A DNA stretch of 64,000 nucleotides from Dechloromonas sp. Dech2017. Lineage in GTDB: Bacteria; Pseudomonadota; Gammaproteobacteria; Burkholderiales; Rhodocyclaceae. Below, piece by piece: positions 34,354-42,514 of the stretch. Location of the stretch: contig SSXW01000016.1 in NCBI GenBank assembly GCA_009469585.1, positions 26,908 to 90,907 on the forward strand, read 5' to 3'. The notes under the pieces are model-generated. The model did no database searches, had not been told where the DNA came from, and was given only the letters and a program-made list of their open reading frames with translations. How positions within the stretch are numbered: position 1 is the first letter of the stretch; each line of letters starts with the position of its first letter. Both the position numbers and the translations under genes were made by a program.

Positions 34354-34929
34354 TCATTCCATGAAAACCGGGTCGGAGAAAACCAGCGTGCCGTCCTTGC
34401 GCATCATCAGGTTGTCGGACTTGATCAGGTCGGGCAGGGCGCCGTATTCCTCGGAAAACACTTCCAGCGCTTGTAGCGAGCGGTGCACCGCGTCGCTCCA
34501 GCCCATCGGCGTCACCGTCAGGTGGTGGAGGGCGATGCGGCCCATGTCCTGGGCCAGGTTGCGCCACATCACGCAGGCGTCGAAATAGGCGGTGGACAGC
34601 TTGGTCGCCACCTCGGCCGCTTCGCCGGAACCGGGCAGCGGGTAGAGCCGCTCGACCTCGACGATGTGAAAAGGAAAGCCGCGGCTGGAGCGGCCGGCCG
34701 TGCCGTGGTCGGCGAAGACGACGGGGAAGTGGCGGCCGGTCGGGCGGTCGGCGGCGGTGTAGTAGGCGTAGTCGGTTGGCGAGGAAAGCACCTTGTAGAC
34801 GCGCTCCTGGCCGTTCACGCTGCCGGCTTCGAGGACGATGGTGCTCTCGCCGCGGCCGATTTCCTGGTGGCCGTGCAGCAGGGGGTGGTCGGGTACCGGG
34901 TCGGGGAGCAGTCCGTCGGCTTCAGCCAT
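34354..34929 (-). CDS. Small protein-kinase-like protein
   Basis: A 191-aa protein of uncertain family. Kinase-like elements appear in order: a Gly-rich loop GRGESTIVLEAG (about 25-36), a strand with a candidate ATP-binding Lys in RVYKVLS, a hinge-like FHIVEVERLYPLP, a catalytic-loop-like DLIKSDNLMMRKDG and FSDPVF in the place of DFG. The HRD motif is not canonical, so activity is doubtful. The ATG at 34929 is used; a longer reading frame runs through the dispersed repeat at 34971 and is rejected. It sits between fabI and the phosphatase. Confidence 0.5.
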   Translation of the reverse strand: MAEADGLLPDPVPDHPLLHGHQEIGRGESTIVLEAGSVNGQERVYKVLSSPTDYAYYTAADRPTGRHFPVVFADHGTAGRSSRGFPFHIVEVERLYPLPGSGEAAEVATKLSTAYFDACVMWRNLAQDMGRIALHHLTVTPMGWSDAVHRSLQALEVFSEEYGALPDLIKSDNLMMRKDGTLVFSDPVFME

Positions 34930-34970
34930 GATGGTTTCCTCGGCGTGGGCGGCGGGCCGGGCGCCCGCCG

Positions 34971-35012
34971 CGTTTTTCGATTTTGGCCATTTTTTGCGGT
35001 CGACCGCAGCGA
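34971..35012 (+). repeat. Dispersed ~40-bp repeat, copy 3
   Basis: It occupies most of the gap between the fabI stop and the kinase-like start. It reads CGTTTTTCGATTTTGGCC, a T-run, then GCGGTCGACCGCAGCGA with a perfect 12-bp palindrome. Confidence 0.8.
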
Positions 35013-35015
35013 TCC

Positions 35016-35825
35016 TCAGGCGACGATGTGCGCTCCGGCATCGACGTAGATGGTCTGCCCGGTCATCCCGGACGAACCTGGGGTGCACAGGAAGGCGGTC
35101 AGGGCGCCGACCTCCTCGATGGTCACCGTGCGGCCGAGCGGCGCCTTGACGGCGTCGGCTTCGAGCAGGGTGTTGAAATTGGCGATGCCGGAGGCGGCCC
35201 GGGTCATGATCGGGCCGGGCGACACGGCGAAGACGCGGATGCCCTTGGGGCCGAGGTCGTAGGCCATGTAGCGCACCGCCGACTCGAGCGCCGCCTTGAT
35301 GATGCCCATGACGCCGTAGTTGCGGACGACGCGCTCGGCGCCCAGGTAGGACATGGTGATCAGCGAGCCGCCATGGGCCATCAGCGGTTCGAGCGCCTTG
35401 GCCATGCGCAGGAAACTATGGCAGGAGACGTTCATGGCCGAGTCGAAGCCGGCCTCGGTGGCGTCGATGACACGGCCGTGCAGGTCGTCGGCGTTGCAGA
35501 AGGCCATCGAGTGGATGGCGAAGTCGATTTCGCCGAAGGCTTCGCCGCACTTGGCGATGACGCCTTCCAGGCTGCCCGGCTCGGCGACGTCGAGCTTTTC
35601 GAACAGCGTGGCGCCCAGGGCCTCGGCCAGCGGCTGGGTGTAGCGGGCCGTCTTGTCGTTCTGGTAGGTCAGGGCGACTTCGCCGCCGAGGGCAACGATG
35701 GCCTTGGCCACCGCGTAGGCGATCGACTTGTCGTTGGCGATACCGGTGACCAGACCCTTCTTGCCGGCCAAGGGGAGGGCGATGCGGCTATCGGCAGTGG
35801 CGCCTGTTTCGCTGATCGAATTCAT
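35016..35825 (-). CDS. fabI: Enoyl-[acyl-carrier-protein] reductase (NADH)
   Basis: Last reduction step of the fatty acid elongation cycle and triclosan target. The 269-aa short-chain dehydrogenase-like protein has the atypical FabI dinucleotide region GLVTGIANDKSIAYAVA and the catalytic Tyr-x6-Lys in NYGVMGIIKAALE, with SPGPIMTRAASGI forming the substrate loop. It leads the minus-strand unit ending with ackA and is divergent from hoxF; the 227-bp region between them (35826-36052) shows no operator I can name. Confidence 0.94.
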   Translation of the reverse strand: MNSISETGATADSRIALPLAGKKGLVTGIANDKSIAYAVAKAIVALGGEVALTYQNDKTARYTQPLAEALGATLFEKLDVAEPGSLEGVIAKCGEAFGEIDFAIHSMAFCNADDLHGRVIDATEAGFDSAMNVSCHSFLRMAKALEPLMAHGGSLITMSYLGAERVVRNYGVMGIIKAALESAVRYMAYDLGPKGIRVFAVSPGPIMTRAASGIANFNTLLEADAVKAPLGRTVTIEEVGALTAFLCTPGSSGMTGQTIYVDAGAHIVA

Positions 35826-36052
35826 GATGTTCTTCCTTCCATAAATTTTCGGGGATGGTGCGCTGCGTCAATCTTTTTTGGCTTCTTTGATTTGGCGCCT
35901 GTTTTGGTATTGCTGTGCTGCACCAACATTCTTGCACAGACAAATTGCGAATTGACCACGGGGGCCACCCCGGAATTTGATCCAAGACAAGAAACGGTCA
36001 TCTGGCGGTGCTAGTCTTTTCCTTGTCATGGGCTGTTTTTGGGGAGCTTGTC

Positions 36053-37951
36053 GTGGCACTCGATGCAATGCATGCCGAAGCCGTCGCCGGCGTCGTCGAT
36101 CGCGTGGTCGCCCGCTACCGGCGCGATCCGGCCAACATGGTGCAGATCCTGCGCGAGATCCAGGAAGACTGCGACTGGATTCCGCCGGAAGCCATCGACC
36201 GCCTGCAGGCGACGCTGGGCGTGCCGCGCACCAAGATCGAAGGCGTCGCCGGCTTCTACGCCTTCTTCTACACCCAGCCGCGCGGCAAGTACCGGGTGTT
36301 GTTTTCCGACAACATCACCGACCGCATGCTGGGCAACAAGGCGATGATGGATCGCCTGTGCAACAACCTCTGGGTCGAGCGCGGCAAGGTTTCCGAAGAC
36401 GGCCTGGTCAGCGTCGCCCAGACGGCGTGCACCGGCCTGTGCGACCAGGGGCCGGCCCTGCTGGTCAACAACCTGGCGATCGGCGGGCTGACCGCCGAGC
36501 GCATCGACTACATCGCCGAGCTGATCCGCGGCAAGGTGCCGCTGGCCGACTGGCCGGCCGAGTTCTTCCAGGTCGCCGACAACATCCGGCGGGCCGACAT
36601 CCTGCTCACCGCCGACTTCGAGCCCGGCGCCGCCCTGCTCGCCGCCCGGGCGCGGGCCCCCGACCAGGGCCTGCTCGCCTCCAACATGCGCTCGTGGCGC
36701 GAAGGGCTGCCCAGCGGCATCGGCGGCCCGGCCGCCACCCTCGACGAAATCAAGCGCGCCAACCTGCGCGGCCGCGGCGGCGCCGGCTTCACCACCGGCC
36801 TGAAATGGGAGGCCTGCCGCAACGCCCCGCTCAAGGCCGGCCAGCAGCGCATCGTCGTCTGCAACGCCGACGAGGGCGAACCCGGCACCTTCAAGGACCG
36901 CGTGCTGTTGTCGACCTTCCCCGACCTCGTCTTCGAGGGGATGACGGTGGCCGCCTACGCCGTCGGCGCGACGCGCGGCTTCGTCTACCTGCGCGGCGAA
37001 TACCGCTACCTGCTCGACGGCCTCAATGCCGTGCTGGCCCGGCGTCGCCGCGAGAAGCTGCTCGGCCACGACATCCTCGACATTCCCGGCGCCGATTTCG
37101 ACATCGAGATCCACGTCGGGGCCGGCGCCTACGTCTGCGGCGAGGAATCGGCGCTGATCGAGTCGCTCGAAGGCAAGCGCGGCACGCCGCGCAACCGGCC
37201 GCCCTTCCCGGTGACCAACGGCTATCTCGACCAGCCGACCATCGTCAACAACGTCGAAACCTTCGCTGCCGCCGCCCTCATCGCCTTGAACGGCGGCGAG
37301 TGGTACGCCGGCATCGGCACCAGGCAGTCGGCCGGCACCAAGATCCTGTCGGTGTCCGGCGATTGCGAGTGGCCGGGCCTCTACGAGTATCCCTTCGGGG
37401 TCAGCGTGCGCCAGGTGCTCGCCGATTGCGGCGCCGTCGACACCCAGGCGGTACAGGTCAGCGGGCCGTCCGGCATCTGCGTCGCGGCCGACGAGTTCGA
37501 CCGCATCATCGGCTTCGAGGACATCCCGACCGCCGGCGCCTTCACCGTCTTCAACCAGACGCGCGACATGTTCCAGGTGGCACGCAACTACGTGCATTTC
37601 TTCCAGCACGAAAGCTGCGGCTTCTGCACGCCGTGCCGGGTCGGCACCTCGCTGCTGAAAAACCTGATGGACAAGCTGCACCGCGGCGCCGGCTCGCCCT
37701 ACGATTTCGCCGAGATCGAGAAACTGAACCAGCTGCTGCAGTCGATGAGCCATTGCGGCCTCGGCCACACCGCCTGCAACCCGGTGCTCGACACCATCGC
37801 CAAGTTCCGCCCCTACTACGACAAGCGGATGATGCAGAAGGACTTCACCCCCGCTTTCGACCTCGACCGCGCCCTGGGGGCGGCCCGCCAGATGACCGGG
37901 CGCGACGATCCGCATGCCCATCTGGCAACCGAACACGGAGGCCAAGCATGA
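36053..37951 (+). CDS. hoxF: NAD-reducing hydrogenase diaphorase subunit HoxF (NuoE-NuoF fusion)
   Basis: NADH-binding diaphorase subunit of a bidirectional/NAD-reducing [NiFe] hydrogenase. Residues ~1-150 are NuoE-like, but the first Cys pair of the usual [2Fe-2S] pattern is replaced (FSDNITD), leaving only TACTGLC. The rest is NuoF-like: [36 protein letters not shown] and the [4Fe-4S] motif ESCGFCTPCRVG. The 632-aa reading uses GTG 36053, with GGGGAG 6 nt upstream; ATG 36068 is the alternative. It overlaps hoxU by 4 bp. Confidence 0.9.
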   Translation: MALDAMHAEAVAGVVDRVVARYRRDPANMVQILREIQEDCDWIPPEAIDRLQATLGVPRTKIEGVAGFYAFFYTQPRGKYRVLFSDNITDRMLGNKAMMDRLCNNLWVERGKVSEDGLVSVAQTACTGLCDQGPALLVNNLAIGGLTAERIDYIAELIRGKVPLADWPAEFFQVADNIRRADILLTADFEPGAALLAARARAPDQGLLASNMRSWREGLPSGIGGPAATLDEIKRANLRGRGGAGFTTGLKWEACRNAPLKAGQQRIVVCNADEGEPGTFKDRVLLSTFPDLVFEGMTVAAYAVGATRGFVYLRGEYRYLLDGLNAVLARRRREKLLGHDILDIPGADFDIEIHVGAGAYVCGEESALIESLEGKRGTPRNRPPFPVTNGYLDQPTIVNNVETFAAAALIALNGGEWYAGIGTRQSAGTKILSVSGDCEWPGLYEYPFGVSVRQVLADCGAVDTQAVQVSGPSGICVAADEFDRIIGFEDIPTAGAFTVFNQTRDMFQVARNYVHFFQHESCGFCTPCRVGTSLLKNLMDKLHRGAGSPYDFAEIEKLNQLLQSMSHCGLGHTACNPVLDTIAKFRPYYDKRMMQKDFTPAFDLDRALGAARQMTGRDDPHAHLATEHGGQA

Positions 37952-38649
37952 GCCTGACCTTTACCCTCGACGGCAAGAGCATTCCCTTCGCCGAAGGGCA
38001 GACCATCATCCAGGCCGCCCAGGCCGCCGGCGTTTTCATCCCCCACCTGTGCTACCACCCGGAGTTCAAGCCGCACGGTTCGTGCAAGCTGTGCACGGTC
38101 AAGGTGAACGGCCGCCATACCGCCTCGTGCACCATGCGCGCCGCCGCCGGCATGGTCGTCGAAAGCGAAACCGAGGAGATCAACGCCGAACGCCGGGCGC
38201 TGACCCAGATGCTCTTCGTCGAGGGCAACCACTTCTGTCCGTCCTGCGAGCAGAGCGGCAACTGCCAGCTGCAGGCCACCGCTTACCACCTCGGCATGAT
38301 GAGCCCGCACTACGACCACTTCTTCCCGAACCGGGCGGTCGACGCCTCGCATCCGGACTTCTTGCTCGACTTCAACCGCTGCATCCTCTGCTCGCTGTGC
38401 GTGCGGGCCAGCCGCGACGTCGACGGCAAGAACGTCTTCGCGCTGTCCGGGCGCGGCATCAAGACGCACCTGATCGTCAATGCCCGCTCCGGCCAGCTCG
38501 GCGATACCGATTTCACGCCGGCCGACAAGGCGGCCCAGGTCTGCCCGGTCGGCGTCATCCTCAGGAAGCGCCGGGGCTTCGCCGTGCCGATCGGCGAGCG
38601 TCAATACGACAAGGCGCCGATTTCCGAGACGGCCAATGACAACTGTTAA
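37948..38649 (+). CDS. hoxU: NAD-reducing hydrogenase electron-transfer subunit HoxU
   Basis: Ferredoxin-like subunit (233 aa) corresponding to the N-terminal part of NuoG; it carries electrons from the hydrogenase module to HoxF. It shows the [2Fe-2S] motif CYHPEFKPHGSCKLC, the HFCPSCEQSGNCQLQ region and the cluster motif RCILCSLCVRASRD with a distal Cys in AAQVCPVGVI. The start overlaps the hoxF stop (ATGA). A repeat-bearing spacer follows before hoxY. Confidence 0.92.
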   Translation: MSLTFTLDGKSIPFAEGQTIIQAAQAAGVFIPHLCYHPEFKPHGSCKLCTVKVNGRHTASCTMRAAAGMVVESETEEINAERRALTQMLFVEGNHFCPSCEQSGNCQLQATAYHLGMMSPHYDHFFPNRAVDASHPDFLLDFNRCILCSLCVRASRDVDGKNVFALSGRGIKTHLIVNARSGQLGDTDFTPADKAAQVCPVGVILRKRRGFAVPIGERQYDKAPISETANDNC

Positions 38650-38658
38650 AACTTCTCG

Positions 38659-38724
38659 ACGCAGAGGCGCAGAGGCGCAGAGAACTTCAAAGAAGATTTT
38701 CTCGGCGTCTCTGCGCCTCTGCGT
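38659..38724. repeat. Inverted repeat element in the hoxU-hoxY spacer
   Basis: The left arm ACGCAGAGGCGCAGAG (38659-38674) is an exact inverted match of CTCTGCGCCTCTGCGT (38709-38724), 34 bp apart; a further copy of the unit GCAGAGGC sits between. This CGCAGAG-type sequence resembles a repeat seen at gene borders in many unrelated genomes. Confidence 0.75.
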
Positions 38725-38742
38725 TGAATTGCCGAGGTTGAT

Positions 38743-39285
38743 ATGAAGAAAAAACTCAAGGTCGCCACCACCTCGCTGGCCGGCTGCTTCGGCTGCCACA
38801 TGTCCTTTCTCGACATCGACGAGCGGCTGTTCACGCTGCTCGAACACATCGAGTTCGACCGCTCGCCGCTGACCGACATCAAGCACTGCAGCCCGGACTG
38901 CGACATCGGCATCGTCGAGGGCGGCCTGTGCAACGCCGAGAACGTCCATGTCCTGCGCGAGTTCCGCCAGAACTGCAAGGTGCTGATCGCCATCGGCGCC
39001 TGCGCCATCAACGGCGGCCTGCCGGCCCAGCGCAACCACCTGCCGCTGACCACGATCCTCGAGGAGGTCTACCACACCAGCCCGGGGCTGAAGAACGGCA
39101 TGATCCCCAACGACCCCGAGCTACCGCTGCCGCTCGACCAGGTGCACCCCATCCACGAGGTGGTCAAGGTCGATTACTTCATCCCCGGCTGCCCGCCCTC
39201 GGGCGACGCCATCTGGAAGGTGCTGACCGACCTGCTGGCCGGCAAGGAACCCGAGTTGGGCCACGGCCTGATGCACTATGACTGA
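38743..39285 (+). CDS. hoxY: NAD-reducing hydrogenase small subunit HoxY
   Basis: Small subunit (180 aa) holding the proximal [4Fe-4S] cluster that takes electrons from the Ni-Fe site. Ligand motifs are LAGCFGCHMS, GACAINGG and PGCPPSGDAIW. No Tat signal is present, as expected for a cytoplasmic group 3d enzyme. It is separated from hoxU and hoxH by 93- and 105-bp spacers, both holding CGCAGAG-type repeats. Confidence 0.92.
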   Translation: MKKKLKVATTSLAGCFGCHMSFLDIDERLFTLLEHIEFDRSPLTDIKHCSPDCDIGIVEGGLCNAENVHVLREFRQNCKVLIAIGACAINGGLPAQRNHLPLTTILEEVYHTSPGLKNGMIPNDPELPLPLDQVHPIHEVVKVDYFIPGCPPSGDAIWKVLTDLLAGKEPELGHGLMHYD

Positions 39286-39292
39286 TGTTTTT

Positions 39293-39355
39293 CGACGCAG
39301 AGACGCCGAGGCCCCGAGAAACTCGGATTTTCTCCGTGTCTCTGCGCCTCTGCGT
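39293..39355. repeat. Inverted repeat element in the hoxY-hoxH spacer
   Basis: An imperfect hairpin: CGACGCAGAGACGC near 39293 and GTCTCTGCGCCTCTGCGT at 39338-39355, with an inner CCGAGAAACTCGG stem. It is the same repeat type as at 38659. Confidence 0.7.
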
Positions 39356-39390
39356 TTAATGCGGCTGCTTATGGATTCGAAGAGGTTCAC

Positions 39391-40854
39391 ATGACCTACC
39401 AACTGGAAACCGCCCAACACCCTGAAACCCTGCGCCGCGTCGCCATCGATCCCGTGTCGCGCGTCGAGGGCCACGGCAAGGTGACCATCCTGCTCGACGA
39501 CCAGAACAAGGTGCACCAGGTGCGCCTGCACATCGTCGAATTCAGGGGCTTCGAAAAATTCATCCAGGGCCGGCCGTACTGGGAGGTGCCCGTCATGGTC
39601 CAGCGCCTGTGCGGCATCTGCCCGGTGTCGCACCACCTGGCCGCCTCCAAGGCGCTCGACGTCATCGTCGGCGCCCGGGCCCTTACCCCGACCGCCGAGA
39701 AGCTGCGCCGGCTGATGCACTACGGCCAGATGCTGCAGTCGCACGCCCTGCATTTCTTCCACCTCTGCTCGCCCGACCTACTGTTCGGCTTCGATTCCGA
39801 CGTCACCCGGCGCAACATCGTCGGCGTCGCCGCGGCGCACCCGGAAACAGCCAAGCGCGGCGTGCTGCTGCGCAAATTCGGCCAGGAGGTGATCCGCGTC
39901 ACCGCCGGCAAGCGGGTGCATGGCACCGGCTCGGTGCCGGGCGGCGTCAACAAGGCGCTGACCATCGCCGAGCGCGACGAACTGCTCAAGGACATCTACC
40001 ACGTCATCCAGTGGTCGCGCGACGCCGTGCACCTGATCCAGAAGGTGCACACCCAGGACCCCGGGCTGTACAACAGCTTCGGCATCTTCCGCTCCAACTT
40101 CATGTCGCTGGTCGGCCACAACGGCGACCTCGACTTCTACCACGGCACGCTGCGCGCCCGCGACGACAACGGCAAGATCATCTTCGACGGCGTCGATTAC
40201 CAGCACTACGACAAGCACATCGAGGAAGAAGTGCGGCCGTGGAGCTACATGAAATTCCCGTTCTTCAAGGCCATCGGCAAGGAGCATGGCTGGTACAAGG
40301 TCGGCCCGCTGGCCCGGGTGCAGAACTGCAACCAGATCTCGACCCCCTTCGCCGAGCACGAGCGCAAGGAGTTCGTCGATTACGCCGGCGGCTCGCCCAT
40401 GCACGCCCCGCTCGCCTACCACTGGACGCGGATGATCGAGATGCTGCACGCCGCCGAAACGATCAAGGATCTGCTGCACGACGACGACCTGCTCGGCGAC
40501 CAGCTGATGGCCGAAGGCGAGCGGAAAATGGAAGGCGTCGGCGTCATCGAGGCACCGCGCGGCACGCTCTTCCACCACTACCGCGTCGACGAGAACGACC
40601 TGATCACCATGGCCAACCTCATCGTCTCCACCACCAACAACAACCAGGCGATGAACGAAGCGATCCGCCACGTCGCCCGCCGCTACCTGCACGGCCGCGA
40701 AGTCACCGAAGGCCTGCTCAACCACATCGAGGTCGCCATCCGCGCCTTCGACCCCTGCCTGTCCTGCGCCACCCACGCCCTGGGCAAGATGCCGCTCGAA
40801 GTCGAACTGGTCGACCCGGAAGGCCAGGTCGTCCATGCCCTGAGCCGCTCGTGA
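39391..40854 (+). CDS. hoxH: NAD-reducing hydrogenase large subunit HoxH
   Basis: Catalytic [NiFe] subunit (487 aa). Both nickel-binding motifs are intact: RLCGICPVSHH (Cys74 and Cys77) and DPCLSCATH (Cys456 and Cys459). A C-terminal peptide of about 25 residues follows the motif and would be removed by HoxW after metal insertion. The N-terminal SRVEGHGKVTI is typical of the family. With hoxFUY it forms a group 3d-like NAD(H)-linked hydrogenase; no hyp maturation genes are in the window. Confidence 0.94.
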   Translation: MTYQLETAQHPETLRRVAIDPVSRVEGHGKVTILLDDQNKVHQVRLHIVEFRGFEKFIQGRPYWEVPVMVQRLCGICPVSHHLAASKALDVIVGARALTPTAEKLRRLMHYGQMLQSHALHFFHLCSPDLLFGFDSDVTRRNIVGVAAAHPETAKRGVLLRKFGQEVIRVTAGKRVHGTGSVPGGVNKALTIAERDELLKDIYHVIQWSRDAVHLIQKVHTQDPGLYNSFGIFRSNFMSLVGHNGDLDFYHGTLRARDDNGKIIFDGVDYQHYDKHIEEEVRPWSYMKFPFFKAIGKEHGWYKVGPLARVQNCNQISTPFAEHERKEFVDYAGGSPMHAPLAYHWTRMIEMLHAAETIKDLLHDDDLLGDQLMAEGERKMEGVGVIEAPRGTLFHHYRVDENDLITMANLIVSTTNNNQAMNEAIRHVARRYLHGREVTEGLLNHIEVAIRAFDPCLSCATHALGKMPLEVELVDPEGQVVHALSRS

Positions 40855-41360
40855 TCCTTCGACCAGGCTCAGGACAGGCCAAGCCCGTCGTCATCTTCGC
40901 CGTCGGCAACCCCAGCCGCGGCGACGACGCCATCGGGCCGCACTGCTGCGGTCAACTGGAAAAATGGCTCGAAAATGAAAAACTGAATGCGGGCTTCGAA
41001 CTGATCGAAGACTTCCAGCTGCAGATCGAACACGCCCTCGATCTGCACGGCCGCCAGCTCGCCCTGTTCATCGACGCCGGCCAAAACACCCCGGCCCCCT
41101 ACGTTTTCCGGCGGGTCCATCCCTCAACCGCCATCGCCCACACCACCCACGCCCTGCCGCCCGAAGCCGTGCTCCAGGTCTACCGCCAGACCGAAGGCCG
41201 CGACCCCCCGCCGGCCTTCGTGCTCTGCGTGCGTGGCGAAAGCTTCGAACTGGGCGAAGGCCTCAGCCCGGCCGCCGCGCAACACTGCGCCGCAGCGATG
41301 AAACGGCTGGCCGACCTCTGCCGGGAGGCGACGCTGGCCGATTGGGAACAGGCCTGCTGA
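40851..41360 (+). CDS. hoxW: Hydrogenase maturation protease HoxW
   Basis: Endopeptidase that trims the HoxH C-terminus. The 169-aa protein has the family start AVGNPSRGDDAIGP and the metal-sensing acidic residues in this motif and in LFIDAG. The GTG start overlaps the hoxH stop (GTGA). The first ~11 residues (ILRPGSGQAKP) are encoded by a CTTCGACCAGGCTCAGGACA-type repeat, and residues ~33-42 (QLEKWLENEK) by a sequence matching the dispersed ~40-bp repeat, so two repeats seem to have been absorbed into the gene. Confidence 0.88.
   Translation: MILRPGSGQAKPVVIFAVGNPSRGDDAIGPHCCGQLEKWLENEKLNAGFELIEDFQLQIEHALDLHGRQLALFIDAGQNTPAPYVFRRVHPSTAIAHTTHALPPEAVLQVYRQTEGRDPPPAFVLCVRGESFELGEGLSPAAAQHCAAAMKRLADLCREATLADWEQAC
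40856..40880 (+). repeat. Dispersed repeat fragment at the hoxH/hoxW junction
   Basis: CCTTCGACCAGGCTCAGGAC followed by AGGCC. Similar gene-border sequences (CTTCGACAGGCTCAGGAC) occur widely in bacterial genomes; here it forms the first codons of hoxW. Confidence 0.55.
40942..40985 (-). repeat. Probable dispersed ~40-bp repeat inside hoxW
   Basis: The minus strand reads TTTTTCATTTTCGAGCCA, a T-run, then CCAGTTGACCGCAGCAG, in the same order and spacing as the intergenic copies, but within the HoxW coding frame. Confidence 0.55.
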
Positions 41361-41542
41361 ACGTATCGCGCTGAAAAATTCGCGCTGGATACGGCCAGTC
41401 TCACACCCTGAGACTCGGCGCCCCCACAATCAATCCGTCACGCACTTGATCGCCCGAGCTTGGCGCGGGCGCTCTATGGCTTTCGTCCGATGGCCATGAA
41501 AAATGCATGTGGCTATCATGACGGGAAAATATCGGAGTGGGT

Positions 41543-42514
41543 ATGGCGCAAGCCGAACGTTTCAGCATCATCCAGCGTCTGTTGAACGCCCAGCGCAGCG
41601 TCTCCTTCACCACCCTGCAGCAACGGCTCGGCATGTCGCGGGCCACGCTTTATCGCGACCTGCGCGACCTCAGGGACAGGATGGGCGTCCCCATCGTCTT
41701 CGACCGCGATACCGGCCGCTACGCCATCGACCGCCAGGCAGCACGCTACGAAGTGCCCGGCATCTGGTTTTCCGCCGCCGAAATCCATGCCCTGCTCAGC
41801 ATGCAGCAACTGCTCGCCGCCTTCGATGCCGGCGGCCTGCTCGCCGAGCATGTCGGCCCGCTGCGCCAGCGCCTGCTCGGCATGCTCGAAAGCACCACCG
41901 ATTCGGCCGACGACATCGCCCGCCGCATCCGCATCCTCAGCGCCGCCGCCCGCCACTACGCGCCGCAACACTTCCAGACCATCGCCGGCGCGTTGATGGA
42001 GCGCCGGCGGCTCGAAATCGTCTACGCCGCCCGCAGCAAGGGCGACACCAGCCGACGCCAGATCTCGCCGCAACGCCTGACCCACTACCGCGACAACTGG
42101 TACCTCGACGCCTGGTGCCACCTGCGCGACGAACTGCGCAGCTTTGCGGTCGACGCGATAAAAGCTGCAAAGACCATCGACATTACTGCCCGCGAAATCC
42201 GTGATGAAGACCTTGATGCCGTGCTCGGTGCCGGCTACGGCATCTTCGCCGGAACCCAGGTGCAATGGGCAACGCTCCTCTTCACCCCCGAGCGCGCCCG
42301 CTGGGTTGCCGCCGAACGCTGGCACCCAGAGCAACAGGGCGAATTCCTCGAAGACGGCAGCTACCGGCTGCGCGTGCCGTACAGCGACGATCCCGAGTTG
42401 ATCATGGACATCCTGAAATACGGGCCGGATTGCGAGGTGGTGGGGCCGAGGGAGTTGCGGGCGAAGGTGCGGGCCTTATTGAAGGCGGCGGTGGGGAGAT
42501 ATGGGGATGAGTGA
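41543..42514 (+). CDS. WYL-domain transcriptional regulator (CRISPR-linked)
   Basis: A 323-aa regulator with an N-terminal winged HTH (LQQRLGMSRATLYRDLRDLR) and a C-terminal WYL domain (ISPQRLTHYRDNWYLDAWCH) followed by a WCX-type end. WYL proteins often regulate CRISPR-Cas or other defence genes by sensing nucleic-acid ligands. The start overlaps none of its neighbours and follows GGAG; its 3' end overlaps the cas3 start by 8 bp. A diverged second copy of its N-terminal half lies at 44566, beyond the CRISPR array. Confidence 0.85.
   Translation: MAQAERFSIIQRLLNAQRSVSFTTLQQRLGMSRATLYRDLRDLRDRMGVPIVFDRDTGRYAIDRQAARYEVPGIWFSAAEIHALLSMQQLLAAFDAGGLLAEHVGPLRQRLLGMLESTTDSADDIARRIRILSAAARHYAPQHFQTIAGALMERRRLEIVYAARSKGDTSRRQISPQRLTHYRDNWYLDAWCHLRDELRSFAVDAIKAAKTIDITAREIRDEDLDAVLGAGYGIFAGTQVQWATLLFTPERARWVAAERWHPEQQGEFLEDGSYRLRVPYSDDPELIMDILKYGPDCEVVGPRELRAKVRALLKAAVGRYGDE

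Noticed and set aside
35866..35926. Weak repeat-like and sigma-54-like stretches in the fabI-hoxF intergenic region
   Set aside because: TTTGATTTGGCGCC is only loosely like the dispersed repeat, and the GG/GC spacing is off by one from the sigma-54 consensus.
35977..38649. 890-residue frame covering hoxF and hoxU
   Set aside because: Only its 3' part (from ATG 37948) is real hoxU; the rest is an out-of-frame shadow of hoxF.
41397..41413. GTCTCA/TGAGAC hairpin after hoxW
   Set aside because: Short stem with no T-tract; not enough to call a terminator or operator.
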